Shown: piece by piece, positions 57,805 through 64,000 of the stretch | Position numbering within the stretch: position 1 is the first letter of the stretch | Layout: every line of letters begins with the position of its first letter | NCBI GenBank assembly: GCA_039621445.1 | Contig: CP154955.1 | Location: 61,225,564-61,289,563 of the forward strand | Direction: 5' to 3' | Source: Euglena gracilis | Lineage: Eukaryota > Euglenida > Euglenophyceae > Euglenales | Length of the DNA stretch: 64,000 nt | Position numbers and translations under genes: made by a program | The notes under the pieces: generated by a model | What the model was told of the DNA's origin: nothing | The model's input: the letters and a program-made list of their open reading frames with translations, nothing else | The model's database searches: none

Positions 57805-60800
57805 GTCTGTGGCACCCCCCCCCCCGCAGGGCGGGTGCACAAGGGACAGGCTTTCTTCTCTTTTTGCAAAGGACTGCCCCTCAAGGACTGCCCCAGGTCC
57901 AAGGGCCAGCCAAGGGCCGGAATTCGAACATGTTGGGAAACTAAAATGTCGAAAAATTCTTTCTGCTTCTTTTTGGCTGGTTTTTCGATGGTCCAAGGAT
58001 GCCAGGATTCAATTTTTTCCCCGATGCCAACCTGTCCACCGAAGAATGCCGAGTGTTTTGGCCTACTTTCCTGTGGATTTCTTGTTGTTTTTGTTGAATG
58101 TGGTGGGACAGCAGAGTTGTTTTTTTTAAACATTCTTAATGGTCGCCCAGCTCCCCCGCGGGATGCACGACGTTGTGGCGTTCCACATTTTCATGTGTGT
58201 ATTTGTCAATGTTCACACCAGACCCACCATTTGCCCAATCACACACGTCATATCACACACCTTTCCATGGGTTTGTAACTGTATGATGACCACCACATGC
58301 TCAACCCTAAGTCGACGTTGGCCCCCTCTCTGGACAACGCTTCCCTTCCCACAGAGTTGCAGGGCTCCCCAGCCATCTGGCTGCTCTACTTCCACGTCGA
58401 CTGGAGCCTTGCCTGCCGTCGGCTGGAGCCCATATGGGACCGACTGGCCGACTCCCTCGGGTGTGCTCCACCATAGGAACCCCATCTGTGTGTCCATAAG
58501 CCAGTCCAAATACAACCCCCAAAAGTCATGGGGATTTTATATTTGGTGCAAAATTCATGGCCGGGTATCATATTTTGTTGGACAGATGTTAATCTCTCTT
58601 CACCCCTTTTCTCTTCTATTTTTTTTGGAGTATATCAGTCTTTGTACCCTTTTGTCCCTTCCTGTTCTCCTTTTTTTTCGCTTTTCAAAAAGCAATATTT
58701 TTTATGTTGGTTGGTGTGTGTGCATCTTTGCGGGCTTGTTGTGTAATATGTTTTGCGTTGAGCTTTTGAGAGCTTCTTTGTATGGATTTTCTTGTTTACA
58801 GTGGCACAGTGGTTGTGGCAAAGGTGTTCTTCAGGCCACTCTTTTTGACCTGGAATGCCACACCAGGGAGTCCTCAATATATATTATTTAATTTAAGCAC
58901 CGCCCCAACGTCTTCCTTTAGGCCGTAAACCTTCACAATCTGGGACTCGAACTGAGTCAAAAACAAAAAAGATGTTTCTTTTTCGACGTGGGGGAAGAAA
59001 GGTCGAATAGCGCCTTTCTTCTGATGTTCTGATGTTCTGATGTTCTGATCTTCTGATGTTTTGGGTGGATGGGGCCACAGTCCAAGGATGCTGGAAATAA
59101 ACTTTATCCCAACATGCCAAAAATGAAGCGGGGTGTTTTTGGGGTTATAAGTTGGGGTGGTCATAAATAGTGGCTTGGTGTGTACCTGGAAAGGGTCCGG
59201 TCCAGAAACATGCCCTATTTTCGTACCAGGGGGGTGTCCCCAAGGTTTTGTGTGTTGAAGAGGGAATCTGGATCTCATCTCCCTTCCTTGCCCCTCGGGG
59301 CCACCCACCAAACTGGATCCTAAACCCCTGGGATTATGAGTGGAGGTTTTAGGCCCCCTCTGAGGAGTTCGCTTTTAACGCCTTGTAACAAGGAGTTTTG
59401 AGCAATTGTATGGTTTTTTTGTGAAAATGAGCTGGGTTGGCATGTGGTGGGGGCTGCCTTGCCTCAGAATGCAGCCTGATGAAAACCCGCCCACCCCCCT
59501 ATGTTAACCCCCACCACAACCCCCGATTTTAACCTCCCTCCGTGTGCCCAAACACGAAACCAACCCTCCCCCCAGAAAACAACAACAGCAAGAACACGAG
59601 GACAAAATGGGCCAAAAGTCACACCTGTCCAAAAGTGCCCAGGCACTTGGCCAAGGCACTTCCGGCGCTTTTGGTGCCAGAACCCAGAAAAGCCCATCCT
59701 TGGGCACCTTTTGGCCCACGACCAGGCAGGCACCGACCCCTCCCCCCAGCAGGGGGTTGTGAATGGCGGTCCTGAAGGGACGGGGTTGTTTCGTTAAGGA
59801 CCGCCCCAAAGGGACCCTCCCCCCCCGTCAGGCCCACGGGACAGCCAACACCCGGTCTGGGGGTCGAACTGGGTCAAAACTCAAAACGTTGAAAAACGCA
59901 TTTTTGGCAGTTTGGGTGGATGGGTGATGGTCCAAGGATGCCAGGAATCACTTTTTTCCCGAACTCCACCCATTTTTTTTTTGCCAAAGTATTGCCATTT
60001 TTTTGCCCATTATGTCTGTGGATTTTGCATTAAATGTGCTGGGATGGGAAAGTTTTTCTGTTTGCGGACCGCCCTGGTTGTGCGTGCCTGCCAGACACTC
60101 CAGCACCCCTCCCTCCCCCCAGGGGTTCACTCAGGTGGGTTTTTCCTCATGGAGGTGGTTTGCAGGAACCAGGGCATAGCTTAAGAAAATTTGACCCCGC
60201 CCCCCCGGGGTGGGTGTCCAGCCAGCCAGCAGCCTATTTCCAGCCAGCAGCCTTTTTCCAGCCCCAGACCTCCTCGGATTTTCGCTTTTGGGGGCAAAAA
60301 TCCCAGAAAATGGGCTGAAAATGGGTCGGGCATGGGCTGGCCAGGACAATTGTGAGGTCAAAAAATCCTTTTTTTTGCATAACTGGCAGTTTTTTGGACC
60401 TTTTTGCAAATTCGATTTTTTGTGGTGCCCAGTTCGACCCCGGGTCGGGCCTGGCTCCAGCCTGGGACCCCTCGGGGGGGGGGGAGGGGGGGGGTCAGCC
60501 AGCAGCCTTTTTCCAGCCAGATATTCCAGCCTCTGGTCTGGGGGGAATTGTGGCCTGGCGGCGGCAGAGCAGAGCCAGCAGGCGGTGCAGCGCTTCGGCA
60601 TCAACACCTTCCCCACCGTGAAGGCGTGCCCTGGCCCACTCCTGGTTTTGGTTCGCGGCAGTCGTAATGAAATGTCGTATCTTTTTTTTTTCAACCTTCC
60701 GTTGACTCTGCTTGTTTTGCTTTGTTTTGCTTGCTTGGCTGCCTTCAGATTTGTTTGTTTATGGCTATTCTTGTGGGTATTGTGTGTGTGCTATTCTTGT

Positions 60801-61571
60801 GTGTGCTTTGTTATTTTTGCCACCCCCAAAAATGTGCTGTTTGCTTTCCAAAGGAAGATCAAGTGCGTTCAAGTGCGGTTAGTGCGGTTATGAAAGCATA
60901 AAATGGCATTTGTTCTTCATGAAAACCATTATAAATATGATGATTGAGAAAAACACAACAACTAATGAAGATCTATCTCCTATCTATCACCCATCCCCAA
61001 AACACCTCTGGGGGTCTTTGCTTTCAGGGGGGTCCTTAAGGTATTCAGCAGCCCCCCCCCTCCGTGCCAAAGGCTGACCAAGGGCCGATCTGGGGCTTGA
61101 ACGGGGTCGAAGACCAAAAAGTTGCATTTTTTGATGTCTTGGTTGGTTTGGCAAAGGTCCAAGGACACCAGAATTCAATTTTTCCCCCCCGATGTCGACC
61201 TGTTTTCACCAAAAAGTATCGAATTTTTGTCCTTTTTTCCCTGTGAGTTTCAGTTGAATGTGCTGGGACAGCAGTGCATTTTTTTTTTATTTCCTTCCCA
61301 CCCTGGATGCTTTGCAGTTCGCCTGCCTTTTGTTTTCACTACTATTTTCACACTTTCATTTTTATTTTCATTACGCTGGCTTTCCTTTCCTCTGCGGTCC
61401 TCCCGTCTTCTGCCCCGGGGCCTCAGGTGGCGCGGATGGGGCTCGTTTACACATACGACGGCCCCCTGACGTACGAGACCCTCTACGCGTTCGCCCACGG
61501 GGGGTACATGGAGCGCCCCGGCGAACCCTTGCCTGCCAGGGGGAGCACCTGGAACTCCGCAAGCGTCAACG
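57699..61571 (+). CDS. Thioredoxin-domain (PDI/TMX-like) secretory protein, partial model
   Basis: Five exons give a signal peptide, then a thioredoxin fold: L-T-D-D-N-L-V-S-E-L, the helix-alpha2 region D-W-S-L-A-C-R-R-L-E-P-I-W, V-V-V-A-K, the cis-proline region F-G-I-N-T-F-P-T, and Y-E-T-L-Y-A-F-A-H-G-G-Y. Family members are ER-luminal disulfide enzymes or chaperones. Here the active-site CxxC reads S-L-A-C, with one cysteine kept, so redox catalysis would be altered or lost. Exon 4's start is uncertain, since the usual V-D segment after V-A-K is not found. The C-terminal part (extra domains or a membrane segment, as in TMX3) is unresolved. Same strand as VAC14. Confidence 0.72.
57827..58150 (+). 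mobile_element. Family D element with TSD (thioredoxin-domain gene intron 1)
   Basis: CAGGGCGGGTGCACAAGG start and TGGTCGCCCAG end, 324 bp. Flanks CCCCCCCG and CTCCCCCG match at 7 of 8. It begins 22 bp after the exon 1 donor. Confidence 0.85.
58355..58460 (+). CDS. Thioredoxin-domain gene exon 2 (active site)
   Basis: Acceptor TTCCCACAG. Encodes E-L-Q-G-S-P-A-I-W-L-L-Y-F-H, then V-D-W-S-L-A-C-R-R-L-E-P-I-W-D-R-L-A. Codons AGC CTT GCC TGC encode the S-L-A-C site. Donor GTGTGC, phase 2. Confidence 0.85.
58802..58823 (+). CDS. Thioredoxin-domain gene exon 3 (22-nt microexon)
   Basis: Acceptor CTTGTTTACAG, donor GTGTTC, phase 2 to 0. Encodes G-T-V-V-V-A-K, the beta-3 strand of the fold. Chosen because phase and sequence both fit between exons 2 and 4. 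Confidence 0.55.
58930..59130 (+). mobile_element. Degenerate family D element with tandem TGATGTTC
   Basis: Contains ATCTGGGACTCGAACTGAGT-like sequence, four to five tandem copies of CTGATGTT (59,020-59,056), then GGGTGGATGGGGCCACAGTC and CAAGGATGCTGG. Plus orientation. Confidence 0.6.
59762..60076 (+). mobile_element. Family D element
   Basis: AATGGCGGTCCTGAAGGG start and GCGGACCGCCCTG end, 315 bp, full-length interior. Flanks share GTTGTG, offset by two bases, so the duplication is uncertain. Confidence 0.85.
60183..60540. repeat. CAGCCAGCAGCCTTTTTCCA element
   Basis: CAGCCAGCAGCCTATTTCCA and a C-run at the left; CAGCCAGCAGCCTTTTTCCA with a G-run at the right (60,497-60,516). The repeated ends are direct. 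AGTTCGACCCCGGGTCGGGC is near 60,430. Confidence 0.55.
60570..60617 (+). CDS. Thioredoxin-domain gene exon 4 (cis-proline)
   Basis: Encodes Q-S-Q-Q-A-V-Q-R-F-G-I-N-T-F-P-T. The 5' boundary is uncertain: CAG and GAG acceptors occur at 60,567, 60,569 and 60,572. It ends at GTGAAG in phase 0. Confidence 0.65.
60618..61020. other. Intron 4 of the thioredoxin-domain gene, left part
   Basis: T-rich sequence with TTGTTTTGCTTTG repeats; no further exon seen. Confidence 0.4.
61025..61305 (+). mobile_element. Family D element with TSD (thioredoxin-domain gene intron 4)
   Basis: CAGGGGGGTCCTTAAGG start and TTCCCACCCTG end, 281 bp. Flanks TTTGCTTT and GATGCTTT match at 6 of 8. Confidence 0.82.
61427..61571 (+). 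CDS. Thioredoxin-domain gene exon 5
   Basis: Acceptor GGCCTCAG. Encodes V-A-R-M-G-L-V-Y-T-Y-D-G, then T-Y-E-T-L-Y-A-F-A-H-G-G-Y-M-E and G-E-P-L-P-A-R, typical of the last helix of a PDI-type domain. The end may be 61,564 (GTCAAC) or 61,571 (GTACCC). Confidence 0.7.
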
Positions 61572-62067
61572 GTACCCCACCTCCCAAGTGATACCACCCT
61601 GTGGAGTGCCATTTGCCTTGATCAGCTGAAGCTGGATTTTGCAATGCGCTTTCACAGTCGGGGGCCACTGGGGTCGCAGCGGCAGGTGCTCCTGAACCCA
61701 TGCTCACGGCGTCGCAGGGATTGTGCCGTGTGTGAACACACGCCATCGCACCTTTTCTGTGCGGCCCGCCATCGTTTCCTGCCGAGCCTCAGGTGTGCCG
61801 GTATGCGCACCACACCCAAACCCCCCGAATTCAAGCCCCCCCCCCCGACTCATTGGCCCCAGGCTGTTGAGTTCAACATGCACATTTTTGTTTAGGCACA
61901 GTTCGCCGGGTGCTGCAGAGTCAACTTGCCCCCCCCCAAGCTGGCCTTGGCCTGAAAAGGCCAACACAGCCCGGGCGATGAGCCTGGGGGGTGGGTGGCC
62001 TCGCGGAGCAGCCCTGCCCGCACCGGCACGGCCCCCGCTGCCGCTCTTCCCGGAGGAGGAGCTCTAG
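61572..62067 (+). other. Possible further exon of the thioredoxin-domain gene
   Basis: A GC-rich stretch (61,980-62,067) reads A-L-P-A-P-A-R-P-P-L-P-L-F-P-E-E-E-L and stops at TAG (62,065-62,067). Its base composition resembles the exons, but I have no homology or phase evidence. The acidic C-terminus may be chance. Confidence 0.22.
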
Positions 62068-62277
62068 GGGGGACGCCGGCGATGGGCCACACTGCCGCGC
62101 TGCCACACGCGGATGGCGGGGCATGAGCCGGGCTGCCCGCCCCCGTGCCGATTTGTCCGCCGCGCTGACCCGGCCCTGCCCGTTCCGCTTCATACCCCGA
62201 CCTGGACGATGTACATACCCGTCGTTTCCTCTCCCCGACGTTCACAGCGCACCACGCCAGAGCGGTGCACAATGCAC

Positions 62278-62304
62278 CACACACACACACACAAACACTC
62301 GCTG

Positions 62305-62345
<41 letters not shown>

Positions 62346-62515
62346 CGCACACACACACACACACTGACACATACACTCACAGGCACATACACACATTCAA
62401 ACACATTCAAGCACACACATGTACACACACACACACACACAGGCAACACATGCACACACACGCCCTCACGCACACCGCGCGCACGCACACGCACACCCAA
62501 ACACACACACACACA
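62278..62515. repeat. CA microsatellite
   Basis: Long interrupted (CA)n array with CACG and CATTCAAACA variants. Confidence 0.95.
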
Positions 62516-62518
62516 CCA

Positions 62519-62748
62519 AAAGGAAGGACTGGGGGCTTGAGCAGGGTCGAAAATTAAAAAGTCGAAAAGCTTTTTTTTTTCTGTTCCGGGTGGGTGGGCG
62601 ATGGTCCAAGGATGCGAGGTATCAATTTTTTCCCCGATGTGGACCTCTTGCCGAAAAATGCCAAATTTCCTTGCCAGTTTTCCTGTGGATTTTTGTTTGA
62701 ATGTGCTGGGACAGCGGAATTTTTTTTATTTCCTTAAGGACCGCCCTG
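62519..62748 (+). mobile_element. Family D element, left-truncated
   Basis: Starts in the internal GGACTGGGGGCTTGAGCAGG block next to the CA repeat. The remaining interior and the terminus AAGGACCGCCCTG (ending at 62,748) are intact. Confidence 0.82.
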
Positions 62749-62860
62749 ACACACCCACGTGCGCATGCATGCACGCACGCGTATGTACACGTAAATTACA
62801 CAACGCAAACAACACAAGAAAAAACACGCACGCTCACGCGCGCGCACACACACGCAGCAC

Positions 62861-63167
62861 CAGGGTAGCCCATAAGGGACAGGAAGCTTTTTTTCCTTTA
62901 AGGGCCGCCCCTTGAAGACCGCCCTCAACCTCAGGGATGGCCAACAGCCGATCTGGGGATCGAACGGGTCAAAAATCAAAAAGGCGAAAATCACACTTTT
63001 TTGACGGTTTGGGTGGATGGGCGATGGTGTAAGGATACCAGAAATCTTTTTTTTTGAAATCGGCCCACTTTTGCCAAGATATGCCGTTTTTTTTGTCCAT
63101 TTTTCGTATGAATTTTTCATTGAATGTGCTGGGATGGGAAGTTTTTTTTTCGTTAAAGACCACCCTG
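62861..63167 (+). mobile_element. Family D element with TSD
   Basis: CAGGGTAGCCCATAAGGG start and AAAGACCACCCTG end, 307 bp. Flanks CGCAGCAC and CACAGCAC match at 7 of 8. It is inserted in a CA-rich microsatellite. Confidence 0.9.
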
Positions 63168-63292
63168 CACAGCACACACAACACACACAACACACACACA
63201 ACACAACACACACAACACACACACAACACACACACACACATGCACAACACACACAACACACACACACACACACACACAAAACAAGTGCCAAG
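63164..63292. repeat. ACACAACACA microsatellite
   Basis: CA-rich repeat with periodic AACACA interruptions, directly adjoining the right end of a family D element. Confidence 0.92.
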
Positions 63293-64000
63293 TAACACAC
63301 GCGCAAATAACTCGACGTGTGCGCTCGACGTGACCTCAAATGTGCAATACACTCGCAATGTGTGTGGCCCAGAGCCGTGCTGCACATCAGTTCTTGCCAG
63401 CCCGGGCTGCATTCCCGATTCACCTCAGAGCGTCGACAAGGGGAGGGGGGCTGTGGTGTGGTCAGAGGCGAGCGCCAGGCCCAAAAAGCAAGAGGCTCAA
63501 AAAAATGGTGCACACAGGGGGTCTTGTGGTGTGCGCTTAACTCCATTTGTTTTTCTGCATTTTTCTGCTATTTGGGATTTCCGATACCCCCCCACTGGGT
63601 CATGTGCATGATCTCCACCACCTCCCGATCAGGCCGGGCAAGCCAGGCACCGCCGTCTTGAGTGCCCCGATGTGCACGGACGCGTCTTTCCCTGCCCACC
63701 GCTGTCCTGCCCAAGTGCGCCGTGCCTGACTGTTTGCTCTCCGGCCCGCAACCGCCGCCTTGCATTCCCTCTTCTACACCTTGGTCCAGCCCTTGCATTT
63801 GGTGGCCGATCGAGCAGCCAACTCAAGGGCAAACAATGCTTTCTGGAATTTGTCTCTCCACGCAAATCTCGAAAATGGACGACTTTTTGTTATGTTTTGG
63901 TCCCGTTGAGTGCCTGGACGACACTTGGACCCTTGGACCCTTGGACCGCCCTTGGAAAATAGAACCTTCAAAAAATCTTTTAAAACCCTAAAAAGGTTTT
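63293..64000. other. Right end of window, no gene assigned
   Basis: 63,580-63,790 is GC-rich and could hold an exon (several open frames on both strands), but no domain, splice frame or conserved motif is recognisable. The last 100 bp contain CTTGGACC repeats and AT-rich sequence. Confidence 0.3.

Noticed and set aside
62278-62515. Threonine/histidine- and cysteine/valine-rich frames
   Set aside because: Both strands of a CA microsatellite.

Overview
The window is nuclear DNA of a eukaryote with long, repeat-filled introns and sparse genes. The evidence is two intron-rich plus-strand genes with GT-AG junctions, eukaryotic tRNA genes, degenerate retrotransposon and hAT transposase remains, and many short inverted-repeat elements. 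Exons are GC-rich at third positions; introns are AT-rich but full of runs of 8 or more G or C. A large-genome protist or alga would fit, but nothing here fixes the lineage.

Layout. Positions 1-10,300 are a graveyard of minus-strand transposon genes. A reverse-transcriptase element runs from about 4,670 down to 280 and is cut by at least two later insertions. A hAT transposase follows, shattered between about 9,840 and 4,774. From 10,300 to 26,000 I see no protein gene. This stretch holds GC hairpins, a tRNA-Leu(CAG), two tRNA-Lys(CTT) copies, an 816-bp hAT-type element (17,046-17,861), minisatellites, and repeated copies of a palindromic family built on GTCGGCCGACTA.

From 26,176 to 54,269 there is one gene, VAC14, the HEAT-repeat scaffold of the Fab1/PIKfyve-Fig4 lipid kinase/phosphatase complex. 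I resolve 22 exons, mostly in matching reading phases, giving a protein of about 700 residues. Its introns (188 bp to 5.4 kb) carry most of the copies of a family called 'family D' here: about 305-325 bp, terminal repeats CAGGGCGGTCC...GGACCGCCCTG, and 8-bp target duplications. Every copy I can orient points the same way as the gene.

From 57,699 to at least 61,571 there is a second plus-strand gene: a secretory-pathway thioredoxin-domain protein of PDI/TMX type. Its CxxC active site reads S-L-A-C. Its 3' end is not resolved. The rest of the right end is CA microsatellite, family D copies and unassigned GC-rich patches.

The most notable pattern is the mobile-element landscape. Several unrelated-looking non-autonomous families all begin CAGGG and make about 8-bp duplications, as expected of elements mobilised by a hAT transposase, and relics of such a transposase lie in the same window. 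Family D's uniform orientation within the genes resembles introner-like behaviour.
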